From contig CANPUZ010000047.1 in assembly GCA_947579665.1 (NCBI GenBank), positions 806,001 through 870,000 on the forward strand: a stretch of 64,000 nt of DNA, written 5' to 3'. The translations under genes were made by a program, and so were the position numbers. Positions 23,290-35,384 of this stretch are shown here, in pieces (positions within the stretch are counted from its first letter, which is position 1; the number at the start of each line of letters is the position of its first letter). Origin of the DNA: Sympetrum striolatum. Lineage: Eukaryota > Arthropoda > Insecta > Odonata > Libellulidae. The notes beneath the pieces were generated by a model that was not told where the DNA came from, ran no database searches, and was given only the letters and a program-made list of their open reading frames with translations.

Positions 23290-23575
23290 CGGAATGGACT
23301 TAAAATACCCGTCTATTATTTGTGGGAAAATGAATGTATCGGATTCAACAATCAGTCAGGGGGACTGGTTTGTTTACTACGGCGAAATATCACAGAAGTT
23401 TCGTCAATTTAGCCCAATTTCTTTCAATTTAGAATCGAAAACTATAATGCACGACCAAAATAAGAAACTTCATTCAATTTTCTTTCTCTTGGTGCATGTC
23501 TCAACTTCGTACGACCATTTTTTGTATTAAATTCTGCAAATGAAAGTCTAGTTGCCAATAATCAGATCAGCGTAA
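23290..23575 (+). repeat. Family B copy, partial
   Basis: GTATCGGATTCAACAATCAGT, GGGGGACTGGTTTGTTTAC, ACGACCAAAATAAGAAACTT and CTTTCTCTTGGTGCATGTC in family order; the right end is lost. A reversed C-type site (CCGGCATCGAACTCAGG) lies just before it near 23058. Confidence 0.65.
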
Positions 23576-23899
23576 CTATTAGACTCCCCCATTAAGACAT
23601 TTCCGCAACTCTAAAGACGATTCCTAAACTCCACCTTATCTCCACCCCCTCTATCGGTACATTTCAAACGGACGTCTGAGAAATGATTTCATTTGTCACT
23701 TTTTCCTTATCGTTTGGGAAAGCGAACTGCAGAGACACCTGTCGGGGGAACGCACAACCATCGATCAGATTATATCTCGAAATATAAAAAGGTTCTTCGA
23801 ATTCCTTCTTTGATTTAAGGCGGATTTAAAAAAACCCTTGCATACTGTTTATCTTGAATATTGTTATCACTCTCAAACTATGTACATATATGTTGTTTT

Positions 23900-24725
23900 A
23901 AGTGCGCTTAGTTTGTGCTTGGTGAGCTTAGTAAGTGATAAGTCCGCTTAGTATATGCTTAGTAGACTAAGATTATGATGAGTCCGCTGAGTAACTGATG
24001 AGAGCGCTTAGTTGCTGATTTTCTCGCTCATTTTGTGAGAAAGTGATTAGTTCGATTATCAAATGATTTTTACGCTATCTTTCTGATTACTTCGCTTAGT
24101 AAGTGATTATATGGCTTTATTCTGATGAATTCACTTATTTTGCGCTTAGTAGAGCTTAGTAAATAATGAGCCCGCTGAATAAGCGATGAGAGTGCCGAGT
24201 AATGGATGAGTGCACTTACCTTGTGATTAATTTCCTTATTTTGTACGCTTAGTTTCTGATTTGTTCGCTCAATTAGTAATAGTTGCGCTCAGTAAGTAAT
24301 TAGCGCGCTTATTTAATGATAGGTGCGCTTAATTTGTGATTATTTCGCTTAGTTTGTGTTGAGTTCGCTTAGTTTGTGATTAGCACGCTTAGTTTTTGAT
24401 TTGTTCACTCACTTCGTGTTGACTGCGCTTAGTAAGTGATTAGTTTGCTCATCAAATGTTTTTTGTTCTAACCTTTTGATGACTACGATAAGTATGTGAT
24501 TCGATCGCTTTATTTGTGATGAATTTGCTTCGTTGTGCTTAGTAGAGCTTAGTAAATGATTAGTCCGCTGTGTAAGTGATGAGATCGCTGACTAAGTGAT
24601 GAGTGCGCTTACTGTGTGAATGGTCCACTTTGTGTGTGATCATTGCGCTTAGTTTCCGATTTGTTCGCTCACATTTTTTGTTGTGTTGACTGCGCTCAGT
24701 AACTGATTTGTGCGCTTATCAAATG
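23900..24725 (-). repeat. TAAGCG family block (CGCTTAG orientation), about 41 units
   Basis: Units near TGATGAGTGCGCTTAGTAAG and TGATTAGTTCGCTTAGTTTG, with degenerate patches. Confidence 0.9.
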
Positions 24726-24999
24726 AGTCCTCTCAAACACTTTCCTGTGTTTCCATATAAAACATTAGGGAAATTTCCCATCTAAAATATTGATATCAAT
24801 CTCAAACTATACTAATCTCTCACAAATGGAGGACCGGGTTCATGACAAGGCCGATATCGCTGAAACAGTTAGATTACTCTCTCCGGAAACAAGAGCACCC
24901 TAATTAAGGCGTAGACGGTCAATGCTTTTCGAGAGAATAACTTTTAATTATTGCATTTTCTGCCAGGCGTTGTTGAAGAGTTATACCGCAAGAATTGAG

Positions 25000-25185
25000 C
25001 TCAACAATCGCCTCTGTCGTCAGGGTAACCAGTTGTTTACAACCGAAAAATCGTACACATATTTCGTCTTATTTCCCCAAGTTCCCTGAGTTCAGAACCC
25101 AAAATTACATCGCATTACCAAAAATAAGAATCTTTCACTAATTTTCCGTTTTTTTATTTCTATTTTCGACTTCGTGGGACACAAA
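25000..25185 (+). repeat. Family B left half
   Basis: GCTCAACAATCGCCTCTGTCG, AACCAGTTGTTTACAACCG and AAAAATAAGAATCTTTCAC. It lacks the right palindromic site. Confidence 0.6.
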
Positions 25186-25484
25186 GATGCGTTGATGAAG
25201 AGGAAGACATTTTTATTTGAGGAAGATTTTTGGCGGTTTTAATGAAATACCTCAAGTTCTTTGTGATGCTTATGAGAATTATATTAATTAAATGCGAGAT
25301 TCGTAACTTCGGTACTCTTCACTCGACTGGGACATTGCTAACGACACGGGTCGTGCACGACTAAGAGATGCACTTGCCAGTCGAGTACGCAAGCCATCGG
25401 TCGTGCAATCCACCAAGTTAGAACCAACCTTGATTTTATACCATTGCGTTTAAATGAGCCTACATCTCCCCAATGTTTTCTTTG

Positions 25485-25805
25485 AGGAAAATGCATTGGA
25501 TTCAACAATGGAATTGGTCGCCAGGAGACGAACCGCTTGTTTACAGTCTCGACATTTTCGAAGATTTCTTTTATTTTAGAGCGAATTCTCAAAAGACCTA
25601 CTTGAAAATGATAATCCACGACCAGAAAAAGAATCTTTGTTCATTTTCCTTTCTTTTGGTGCTAATTTCTATTCCCTGCGACTGTTCTTTGCTATTAAAT
25701 TTTGCAAATGAAATGAAGCTCGCAAACTGTAAAATCGAGTTCACCTGTATTTCTTACGAAGAAAACATTCCCTCGTCTGGGATCGAACCGGGGACGATTG
25801 GGTGA
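25485..25805 (+). repeat. Family B copy
   Basis: GCATTGGATTCAACAATGGA, ACGACCAGAAAAAGAATCTT, TTTCCTTTCTTTTGGT, AAACTGTAAAATCGAGTTCA and a GGGATCGAACCGGGGACGAT right site. The 110-codon frame over it is not a gene. Confidence 0.72.
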
Positions 25806-26184
25806 ACAAAAAGTAGACAATAATCTGCCGAGAGATAACATTTAACCGTATTTAAAAGTTGAAAGGCGTAAATATTGTGGTTCTCGAGTTTTGAGCGGAC
25901 ATACAAACTTTCTACCATTTATATGCAGTAAGACTATTTACAGATAGGGAAGTTACTCGCTCTGTAATTGTGCCTGGATTTCGAAGTGTGAATTGGCGTA
26001 AAATTAAATATATTTATAAGTTAATCATAATTAATGCGTAATTGGCGTAAATTATTGCTTATGATTTTGATCATAGAGTCGATTTTAATTGTCACTTATT
26101 AATTCAGAGCAATTTTAATGATTTAGGGACACAACACTTAAAATAAGAGATCACCGATAAATTTATGAAAAATAGGAAAGTTAC

Positions 26185-26570
26185 TCGCTGATTAGCGATT
26201 TAATATGGAACTAAGCGCACTAATCATAAACTAAGCTTGTAATTCACATGCTCAGCGAAGTAATCGTTAACTAAGCGCTCTAATCGCTAGCTAAGCGAAC
26301 TAATCACATGCTTAGCGAAGTTGTTATAAATTAAGCGCACTAATCATAAAATAAGCGCACTAATCATAAACTAAGCGAACTAATCATAAACTAAGCGAAC
26401 TTATCATAAACTAAGCACTCCATTTCTATAATTAATGAATTGATTAATCACAAATTAAGCGCACTTATCGTAAACTAAACGCACTAACGATATTTTCAGC
26501 TAATGAATCATGAACTAAGCTCACTAATCACAAGCTAAGCGCATGAATCATAAACTTAGCGGACTTGGTT
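26185..26570 (+). repeat. TAAGCG block, about 19 units
   Basis: Consensus near CTAAGCGCACTAATCATAAA. The centre (26330-26410) is well conserved. Confidence 0.9.
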
Positions 26571-26964
26571 CATCATTAAATTTATTAAAAAAGAAAACCA
26601 TTTACAAATAGAGGCAAGTTATTTCGCTCCGTATAATCTTGCTTTGTAAATTGGCTTCCTTTTGAAATATCCCTGGAAAGAATTCATCTCCCGAATCCAC
26701 TCATGCGAAACTAAACTCCCGATCAAAAAAAAAGGTGCGAAATAAGTATTTCTCCCCCCGTCCGCCAAGGGCGCTGCCTGTTCCCGACACCCCCTTCCTC
26801 CTACCTCATCCCTCATCCATCTATTCCTGGAGACGAAAGCCTCTTATCTGCTTCAAATGTCAAAGATTGATTTATTGAAATACATCAATCAAAAGAAGAA
26901 GGCATCTTCCACAGCCAAACTCGAAAATTCGAGAAAAGTATCTCCAAAGAAAAGTTCAGACCAC

Positions 26965-27025
26965 CTAGTGCGGGGGGTAGTGAGGCTTACCTAGGAGGAT
27001 GAGGAGTGAGGTAGTTCGGTGTGAC
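26965..27025 (+). repeat. GAGGAGTGAGGT family motif
   Basis: TGCGGGGGGTAGTGAGGCTT, ACCTAGGAGGATGAGGAGTG, AGGTAG. It is nearly the same as 27345-27395. Confidence 0.55.
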
Positions 27026-27089
27026 TCCTTTGTCTGCAAAGTATTCACGTAAAAGAAAGTTTGGTAACTTATGTTGTGGGTGAAACCAT

Positions 27090-27262
27090 CGCAAATGAAG
27101 CGCACTAATCAATTGGTAAGCCAAGTCATCACAAAGCAAGCGCACCAATCTTTTCCATAGAGAATAAACGAAGCTCACGAATCAATTACTGAGCGCAGTC
27201 ATCACAAAGTAAGCATGATAATCACTAAGCGGAGTCATCACAATCTGAGTTCACTAATCATT
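27090..27262 (+). repeat. TAAGCG block lying between two GAGGAGTGAGGT motifs
   Basis: About eight units near AAGCGCACTAATCAATTGGT. Confidence 0.75.
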
Positions 27263-27299
27263 ATTAGGTTTCAGCCTAACTTTTCTCTCGGAATCTGTT

Positions 27300-27560
27300 T
27301 GAAGAAAGTGTTCAAAGAAAAGTTCAGACAGAACCGTCCTAGAGCTGGTGCGGGGGGTAATGAGGCTTACTTATCGTGATGAGGAGTGAGGTGCACTTGA
27401 TCTCCTACTAAATGCGTTGCCATGTTTACTTTAAAATCCTCTTCATGCATTTCGAATGGCAGAATTGTGAACCCACCTGGTGTCGAACCAACGGACATGA
27501 GTTAACCGACGCAAAAATATTTGTTACCTGCTTCCACTCGGTCAGGAAACAAATTCTTAC
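27300..27560 (+). repeat. GAGGAGTGAGGT motif and reversed GTTCGA site
   Basis: AAGTGTTCAAAGAAAAGTTC and TGCGGGGGGTAATGAGGCTT repeat the 26930-27020 sequence, so a ~90-bp segment is duplicated around the minisatellite. ACCTGGTGTCGAACCAACGG near 27477 resembles a reversed family C site. Confidence 0.5.
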
Positions 27561-28101
27561 ATATGCATAACTATATACACACATAGGTGATTGTTATGTA
27601 AGATACATACATACATTCTGTGAGTTTATGAATCGGGAAGGTTTATAAGTGGATGAGTATTCCTGGTTTGTGGAATCCAAATGTCATCAGCACGCAGAGA
27701 TGGGGAATTGTAATGGGCACAGCCTCTTTTCCCTGGACCATCCACACCCCCGTATCCCTTGATTAGCCAAGGGGATTGCCAGAGTATGGAATCCTTGGTG
27801 ATTCATTTTGCACTCACTCTGTAATTTAGGATTCAGATATTTCCAGACATACTTCTAAAAGTTCAAACTTGGATCTTTTAATACACTTTGGTGAATATTT
27901 CTGGACTGTTGACTTCTAAATATAAGTATTAAAGCTTACAATTTATCACTACGAAAGAGTTATTGTGATTTCGTTTCCTTTGGAGAATTAAATTGGAATA
28001 AAATACGAGGTCAAACATACCACTAAAACAGGAGAAAGTAATTTAAGATTCCCATTTCGTATATCTATGAAAAGTTGAGATTCAATTATTTCACAGATTC
28101 A

Positions 28102-28190
28102 TGTCGCTTAATGTCAGATTACTTCGATAAGAGTCCGATTACTTCGCTGAGAACAGGTTGAGTTCGCTGAGTTCATGCTGATATTTCAGT
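28102..28190 (-). repeat. Short CGCTTAG-type repeat
   Basis: Four to five degenerate units such as CCGATTACTTCGCTGAGAAC. Confidence 0.5.
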
Positions 28191-28249
28191 GCACGAATTG
28201 TTAACATTTATATAATCTGAATTAGAATAAATTCCGCCATATGCATTTC

Positions 28250-28560
28250 AGATTACCGGAATCTTATTTTTGGACCTTCCAAGTATGACATACACTTCAA
28301 AGTTTGAATTTTATTAGTATAATCCCAATTAGGTCGTTATATGTATTCTAATTTTGCGAAAAGAGTCCTTGGTTCGATACCAGATCCTTATCGAATGTTT
28401 GTTGGAAAGATTTCAGATATTTCTAAAAAAGCATTTTCCGAGTAAATAGAAATAGGAAAAGCAGTCATTTAAGTGTTTTGCAAACGAGTTTTTCTGTTTC
28501 CCTGAAATTCCTTGGTTCGTTGCCAGAGTGGACTCGCAGTAATTACTGCTCCTATATCCT
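28250..28560 (+). repeat. Family C modules (two GTTCGA sites)
   Basis: GGAATCTTATTTTTGGACC leads to AGTCCTTGGTTCGATACCAG near 28370. A second site, ATTCCTTGGTTCGTTGCCAG, lies near 28508, about 140 bp on. Confidence 0.6.
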
Positions 28561-28725
28561 CAAATCTCAAACCAAAAGACATTTTTCAAATCTATTATTT
28601 AAGCAATTTTTAGAATCCGGTATATCATCATAATATGCTTTTTTACACTCATTGGATACATTTAAACATAATCACTGTGAAATTATACATGATTAGTTAT
28701 TATACAGTTTTAAAAATGTATTATT

Positions 28726-28830
28726 TTTTGCGCTTACATTCCGCTAAGTTCGCTGAGTTTCCGCTTAGATTCTGCTGAGTGTACTCGCTTAGATTCCGCT
28801 GAGTTCGCTGAGTTTCCTCTGAGAAGCAGT
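28726..28830 (-). repeat. CGCTTAG-type block, two-core subtype
   Basis: CCGCTTAGATTCTGCTGAG, TTCGCTGAGTTTCCGCTTAG and similar, with a core about every 10 bases. Confidence 0.75.
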
Positions 28831-29139
28831 TTATGAGCGAATTCTCTTTTTCTTATGCCACAGCCATATTGAAGGCGATTGCAGCTCCATCTGCACGCAG
28901 ATTCCCGCGTTTTATCGCTCCCCCGCAGTCTCCTGCGCCATTACGCATTCATGTATTTATATGTATTCGATGCATGCTCCAATGCAAAGACGCCTTCGAA
29001 GAAGAATGGAATTCCGAATTCAGACTATATTTCGAAAAGAAAAGAGAAATATTCGCTATTATTTCGCAGTGATATGTAGAATTAAGACTAAGAAAGAACT
29101 TTAATATGTTCGCGTTATAAAGTATCCGCTCATTTCAGC

Positions 29140-29270
29140 TAGATTATTATGAAGAGAGAAAATTTTCGTGGTCATAGCAACAAATAGGTTGCAAAATTGT
29201 CATAGCAACATTATCTTAGCTACATTACGATATTGTGTTAGCAACCAATTTAAGCCATCGAATAAAATTT
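29140..29270. repeat. CATAGCAAC repeat, copy 1
   Basis: TATGAAGAGAGAAAATTTTC, GTGGTCATAGCAACAAATAG and GTTGCAAAATTGTCATAGCA recur almost unchanged at 35385-35470. Confidence 0.65.
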
Positions 29271-29559
29271 ACAATAATGTATCCTTCACAACCTAAATTT
29301 AAAAAAATTCCATCAGAGCTTTGTAAAATGCCCAACAATATAAATAAAAGCGATATTGTCGTATCAGCCATGTTAAAAATGAGGAAAATATTTAAATACT
29401 CTTTTCGTTCTGAACATGAATTGAAAATTTTCCATTTAAGCTATTCAAATTGCCTAACGTAGTAAACAATCGCCATGTTGTCATGGAAACTAAGTCAACA
29501 ATGTCCTCGTGAGTGTTGTTGTTATGTGGAATATTATATCATTGTTTACGAAAGAGGAA

Positions 29560-30175
29560 AGCACATAACCCAAGTAAGAATCCCTCGGCGTAATGTAAGA
29601 TATGTTTTCAAATTAGGGAAGAGATTGGATGCTGGATAAATGGTACAGGAGGGGATCCCGCCGCTATCATCAGCATTAATCTCCGGAAGCTGCGAGACCG
29701 CAATATGGACCACATGCGGTCATAGTATACTCTAGTAGGAAAACTAATTTAGCGTATATTCATGCAATGAGGAGGAGTAACGAATATTTCACACGTAAAA
29801 GGAAATAGGACATTTTTTGAGCTATTTTAACGGCGACATACTTAAAAATTAGATTTTATAACGTAGTTAAGTCAAAGATTCCCAGTTTAAAAATGGACGA
29901 GTCAACACCTCAATTGCAACTCGAATTGGAGTTATATTAAATGTGTTCAATTATCCAAACTATGAAAACGTTTTCTAATTGGCATTGACTATTCACTCTT
30001 TATTGGTTAGAAGAAATACCGCTTCCCCCTCGTTAATAAGGCGAAGTCGACAACAATATCCCTCGCGAGTATTACAAATTAGGGAACATTGTTTGGAGCC
30101 AAGGCGTAACTAAGCTTTCCCAACAATGCATCCCGCGAACCGCAGTCATACCGCGAATAAATCGAATTTTAAGTA
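29560..30175. other. Non-coding stretch
   Basis: No repeat family or credible frame recognised. Confidence 0.4.
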
Positions 30176-30620
30176 TGTTCCCGTGAAGATAGCACAATGA
30201 AATTCACGTGGCAAATAGCTGATGAATTGGTAACTTTAATTTAATTTTTAAAAGTTGTTATCAAAGAATTATATGAATTTATTTTAATTTATCCTGGAAC
30301 ATTTCAATTGTCGCAGTTTTTGAAATTTGGAATTCTGTTCTGACTGGGAATGGGAGCAGATGTTATAGGAAATATTCTTGCGTGGGTTAAAGCAACTATT
30401 AAGTTATTCAAGAGAAAACAACTTTACTCTATATCTTAGTTATTTACGTCACCATGGGGAAACAATTTCCCCAAAATCACGTTTTCCTCAAAAAATACGA
30501 AAAATTCGTAACTGGAAAACGAATGAAAAGCGGACACCCTATAAAGGGGGGGTGACTTGGATGGCCCAAGAGGAACTCTTCCGATTATCACCACTTTTTG
30601 GGACGCCCTGTAATATGTGT
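30175..30620 (+). repeat. Family F dispersed repeat, copy 2
   Basis: GTTCCCGTGAAGATAGCACAA at the left and TTCCGATTATCACCACTTTT, TGGGACGCCCTGTAAT at the right match 2690-3105. The 87-codon frame inside differs from the first copy and is not coding. Confidence 0.6.
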
Positions 30621-30739
30621 AAGGTAGCGATGTTTAACTGAGACATAAAACTATCATCCCAATATTATCGGACACAATTCCGTTGATTCGTAGCAAATCG
30701 TGATACACAAGAACAGAAAAACGAATGAATCAAACTAAA

Positions 30740-31918
30740 AAATCTGACTTGGCCAGCACATGACTTTCTCCATATATAAGATGTAAATATTTATCTACGA
30801 CAGTATTTTCGAACTCTATATTCAATCTAAACTTGAAAGATGAGTGATTGATTTATATATTATTATCTTTTACGCCACAAACATTATAAATAATGTTTTT
30901 CGGGACATGTTCGATGAAAAACGATGAAATGGCCTTTCGCCCCAGCGCCCAGAGCGCCCACAAAGTACATAATCAGCAACTTCCGGTTTATCAGTATTTC
31001 ATGAATATCCCCTAAACGATTACTGATACAAAAATATGTTTCATACCAAAGTTATAGTAAATCATATTTTCTAAAACGTTTATAAATAATAGTATATATA
31101 CCTAAATATCATATTTATGGAGATATTTCGAAAACCGGAAATGAGCTTTGAAAAATGAAGCTCGACTTCCGGTAAACCGATTTACTCCAAAAACTAATCC
31201 ACTCTAACAACACCAACCAAAATACTACATATGAAATTTTGTGTCGATCCAACAAATAGTTTTCATGTTAGAGCGCCCACAAAGTACATAATCAGCTACT
31301 TCCGGTTTATCGGTATTTCACGAATAACTCCTAATATACCGGTGATACAAAAATATGATAAATACAAAAGTTATAGTAAAACTCATTATCTAAAACTTTT
31401 ATAAGCATACAATATACCTATATATCATATTTACGGAGATATTGTGAAAACCGGAAATGAGCTTTGATGAATGAAGCTCGACTTCCGGTTAACGGATTTA
31501 CTCCAAAACCTAAACAACTCTGACAGCACACACCACAGTACTATAAATGAATTTTGGTATTGATACTACTAAAATTTTTCACGTTAGAGCTCCCACAAGC
31601 ACAGACACACACACACACACATACACACACACAAACACATACACACAGACATCATTCCGAAAATGGTCAAAACGTGATCTAGGGTCCCCAAAACATGTAT
31701 TTCCGTTGAAATCTCGATGTCGAATTTTTTCATGAAAACAATACTTTCTCTATACTTGTCTATGTCTATGTCTATGTAAGAACCCTGCAAGCCGCCTTTC
31801 GGCGTGTGGCAGGGGGTGCAAGCACCTTGACTCTATTTTCCTAAACGGTTGCTTTCGCGTATACTTCGCGGAAAAAATGAATTTTTGAAACGATACTTCG
31901 TATATGGAGAAAGTAAAA
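30740..31918 (-). repeat. Family D hairpin-ended element, longest copy
   Basis: Reversed copy. TCTGACTTGGCCAGCACATG ACTTTCTCC at the left corresponds to the right end of 21512-22520. Two internal units carry TCAGCAACTTCCGGTTTATC and GAAGCTCGACTTCCGGTAAA. An (AC)n tract lies at 31605-31650. The outer hairpin end is split by the extra segment 31755-31880. Confidence 0.82.
31755..31880. repeat. Insert in family D end: CCCTGC/GCAGGG hairpin segment
   Basis: Follows three TGTCTA words. AACCCTGCAAGCCGCCTTTC then GGCGTGTGGCAGGGGGTGCA can fold with CCCTGC/GCAGGG outer arms and CGCC/GGCG inner arms. It is absent from the other family D copies and is flanked by pieces of the element end (TATACTT before, GATACTTCGTATATGGAGAA after). 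Confidence 0.55.
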
Positions 31919-32454
31919 AACACTATTTATCAACCAAAAGCGTCAAAGTGTTAATAATTGGCCGTTGTCGTTGAGAATTGAACACGGGTTTCTGGAAATA
32001 TCTGCTGTATTTTAACTCATGAAATTATGATCGCCATTCTTTGGTATGTTTCTATGTTTGAATTCGGCACATTAATACTTCGATTCAATTATGAGTTGAC
32101 TCTTTGAGTAACGGTTGTCAGTTGCGCTTTATCGGAATTCATCTGTTAAGACGAATAAGTGGTCCAGAGACAGCTTCCTTTCTTTGGGTGCGATATTTCC
32201 TCCCCTTGTTGTAATCCGACGGTGTAATGCCCTGCCCCCTATCGGGAGTGGTACGAAAGAGGATTAACTCCACAAATACTCTGCGACTTAACACACTCTT
32301 TCTGGTCTTTTGTTCCCAACAAAGACAGCCGATATAGCCAATTGAACCGATTTTTCTTTCTCTTGATTTATTTATCGCTCCGACACTTTTATACGGATTT
32401 ATATTTATGGTTTATTCGTGTTTTGATAGGAAATTTGTGATTACTTTTTCCATT

Positions 32455-32554
32455 AGTTCGTATTCGAGTAAGGCATTTGCATCAGTCGTAATGGCAACCA
32501 ATTGTTTACAATCACGGATTCATACTCTTTTTCCTTCCTTTCTCTCTAAATTAA
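32455..32554 (+). repeat. Family B left half, cut at a minisatellite block
   Basis: TATTCGAGTAAGGCATTTGCA, AACCAATTGTTTACAATCAC and TTTCTCTCTAAATTAATTCG follow the family order up to the block starting at 32555. The remainder of the element is not seen beyond it. Confidence 0.5.
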
Positions 32555-32742
32555 TTCGCTCAGAAATAGCTACCTAATTTTGCTTAGAGTCCGCTCAGTT
32601 TCCTTCCAATCGGCTTACTTCGCTTACAGTCCACTTATTTCGCTCAAGGGCCGCTTACATTGCTTAGAGTTAGCTTAGTTTGTTTATAGTCTGCTTAGAT
32701 TGCTTATAGTCCGCTTAGTTTGGTAATGGAACGCTTAGCTCA
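32555..32742 (-). repeat. CGCTTAG block, two-core subtype
   Basis: About nine units of TTTGCTTATAGTCCGCTTAG form, in exact 20-bp register from 32581. Confidence 0.85.
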
Positions 32743-32799
32743 AGTCGCCGGTCGTCTAATGAGTAAAATACCTTTATTTAGTATACACAACTGAAATCC

Positions 32800-33225
32800 C
32801 ATTCAATTCTATAAATAGAAATGCGTGGATTCAACAATGAGATTGGTTGTCAGGGGGACTGGTTGTTTACTAACTCGAAATTCTGGAAAATATACGCTTA
32901 TTTTGTCGAATTTCTCCAAATTACGATTCGATAACAATAATTCTTGGCCAAAATAAGAATCTGTATTCAATTTCCGTTCTTTTGGTATTTGTCTCGACTC
33001 TGTAAGACTGTTCCTTCTAATTAAATTCTCCAAATGAACAAAAGCCTATAACCGATAAAAGTGAAATTTACGTGTATTTATTTATTGAAGTCAATCTGAT
33101 CTGATCTTGGTTCAAAGCCAACTAAATTATTGATCTAAATTAAGACAGTACTTCGTTTTTAATCTCAAATAACACGCATGGGAACTTTGATAAGAATCGG
33201 GCAAACGGTGTGGGCTCCAATCGAA
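32800..33225 (+). repeat. Family B copy with extended right flank
   Basis: GGATTCAACAATGAGATTGG, TCAGGGGGACTGGTTGTTTA, GGCCAAAATAAGAATCTGTA, CGTTCTTTTGGTATTTGTCTC, a degraded right site (GATCTTGGTTCAAAGCCAAC) and the flank GGGCAAACGGTGTGGGCTCC that also ends the 58185 and 63075 copies. Confidence 0.72.
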
Positions 33226-33469
33226 GGCAAACAAACGTACAGAAACACACAATTACACACACATACACACATATATGCGATAGATTCCCAAATGAATTTA
33301 AGGATTAATCATTACTTGAAAAGGAAAGTCTTTTTCCAAGTTAAATAGTTAGCACAACCATAAGAACTATTTCTTATCAGAAGGGTAACTTTTACTAAAG
33401 TTGAAGAGCCTAAATTACGCTAATTTAGTACAATGATGAGTTGGCTTAGATTTGTTATGTATTAAACCC

Positions 33470-33560
33470 TGAAGGCTGGATGTTGCCTCACCCGAATACG
33501 ACATAAGGTACTGAGAGTGGGGAATGAGGTTTAATAGGCGGGGTGAGGTAGTTTGCTCTC
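33470..33560 (+). repeat. GAGGAGTGAGGT-related motif cluster
   Basis: GTTGCCTCACCCGAATACG, then GGGGAATGAGGTTTAATAGG CGGGGTGAGGTAG. It contains opposed CCTCACCC and GGGTGAGG words. Confidence 0.4.
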
Positions 33561-33579
33561 ATCATAGACTATGTGCTAC

Positions 33580-33690
33580 GTTCGCTAAGAGCGAAGGGGA
33601 TTTGAATTCTAATGAATTTAATCACAGAATGATTCGTTCGCTGAGTTCCCGATGAGTTCGCTGAGATCATGATTACTTCGCTTAGTTTCA
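33580..33690 (-). repeat. Short CGCTTAG-type repeat
   Basis: Five degenerate units, e.g. GATGAGTTCGCTGAGATCAT and GATTACTTCGCTTAGTTTC. Confidence 0.55.
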
Positions 33691-34074
33691 TTTCTTCATA
33701 AGATCCCTGGGTTGATCTTTCATTCGTTAGCATGTCTCGAACTCTTTTCAAGTCCATCGCAGCATCCCTTATTGTCACAATCGTTCCATGGACCAGTCGT
33801 GTCCGATCGGAGATGTGTCTCCACACAAATTGAAGACGACTCCCGTAATAACCGGAGGGGTCAAGAGAAGGGTGTCCTTCTGACAGTGTCGCCTCTATCG
33901 GTGGAAATCGGAATCGATCCATCACTTGTTTTTTCTTATCCCTCTTCAGAGTCGGAGTAAATTGATTGTGACGCTGTTTGTTCGATACCCACCGATATAT
34001 AAATGATCGATCGAATGATCGAATTCTGTAAATGTGTTGATAAAATAGCCTTGTATAATAATCACCCATGTGTG

Positions 34075-34510
34075 TGTGTTTATGTATCAGATGTCAGTAA
34101 CTCCCTTAAAAAAATAATGGGAGATATATTCGAACATATATTTCGTTCAATTCTCGACGTAGGATAGGATCATTGGAGTATTACATATTGATATTTAGTG
34201 TGTCCTTAGTAACCTTGGTTCGACTCTGGACGACTCGAATCGTCTCTCTCATAAGAAATGCACGTAAAGTTCGTTTTGATCGATTGCAGACATTTTTTCT
34301 TTTGAAGAATTTAATCAGAAATAATGGTCTTATAAAATCGAGATGAACACCAAAATAAAGGAAATTTAACAAAAATTTTTATTTCGCTCGTGGAATATCG
34401 AATTCGAGTCGAAATTATAAGAATTTAGACAAAAATGACGACATATTCGTGTCATTTCGTGGACATAAACAATTCCATAGCGACAAAAGTATACGGGAAG
34501 TTGTAATTAA
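34075..34510 (-). repeat. Family B copy, near full length
   Basis: Reverse of 770-1290: AACCTTGGTTCGACTCTGGA, CGACTCGAATCGTCTCTCTC, ATTGCAGACATTTTTTCTTT and ATCGAATTCGAGTCGAAATT. The left stem arm is mutated (TTAGTAACC for CAGAGTATC), so the 8-bp stem is broken here. Confidence 0.75.
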
Positions 34511-35380
34511 TTAAATAATAATTCACACAATTATATGAGAATCATAATTGGAAATGCATTTAGATTAAGAGCCGACATTTAATGGCAAAAAAGCATTAGT
34601 ATACTTTGAAATTTGACACTCAGCTATTAAATTTTACAATTAACATCATTTTCTGTTAAGCGTTTAGCTGGAATTCACTAGTCGGGTTATACATATAACC
34701 AATTTTCGGACCATAGAAAAGTTATATTCGGACAAAGTTCAAAAACAGGCATAGAATATGGCAATGCCGCCATCAATTGTGTTATTCGACAAAAATCCAA
34801 GGACTGGATCGGCTTAAAACTTTTATGCCGATTGACCACAATGCGATAGAAATTATTAAATTAAAAAAATACTCATCACGCGGCCAATAAGTAACTCTGT
34901 GTGAAATTGTTTTGTTTTTAAGAAGCACCATTTCCTTGCAATCGACTTTTGAGTATCGTAAAAATGCCGAAATTCGTGAAAAGTGCCTTTTCTTTGAGTT
35001 CCTCGGTTTGTGTTTTTTGAGAATTAATGATACAATGTGCGGTAGCGGACAAGGTTTCTGTTAAACAAAACAAGATTAAGTTTAGTTTGGTGTGAGGATA
35101 ATTCATGTAAGTCGTGTACTTCGGAAGCAAGGAATTCACGAATCCCTGGAGCACATACTTCGGCAGTAATTCCTCAGGTTAATCAATCCCAACGACTCCT
35201 AAAGGAAAAATAACGCTTTGATCTTCGACATACTGCTGCGAAAAATAGAAAAAGAGATACTAACATTTTATATCAGGGATTACCAAAAAAAGGAAACGAA
35301 TACATCTTTAAGCAGCATGTTGTATTTATGAATCATCAGTCCGCCTTCGTTTTATCCGATTAGAAAATAAAATGAATACG
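34510..35380. other. Non-coding stretch, nothing assigned
   Basis: AT-rich. Its longest frame is 78 codons on the minus strand without recognisable features. Confidence 0.4.
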
Positions 35381-35384
35381 GAAA

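Noticed and set aside
33569..34069. A 166-codon minus-strand open frame
   Set aside because: It runs through a CGCTTAG-type repeat at its 3' end and shows no domain or biased codon pattern. I cannot support it as a gene, though its middle part (about 33700-33960) is non-repetitive.
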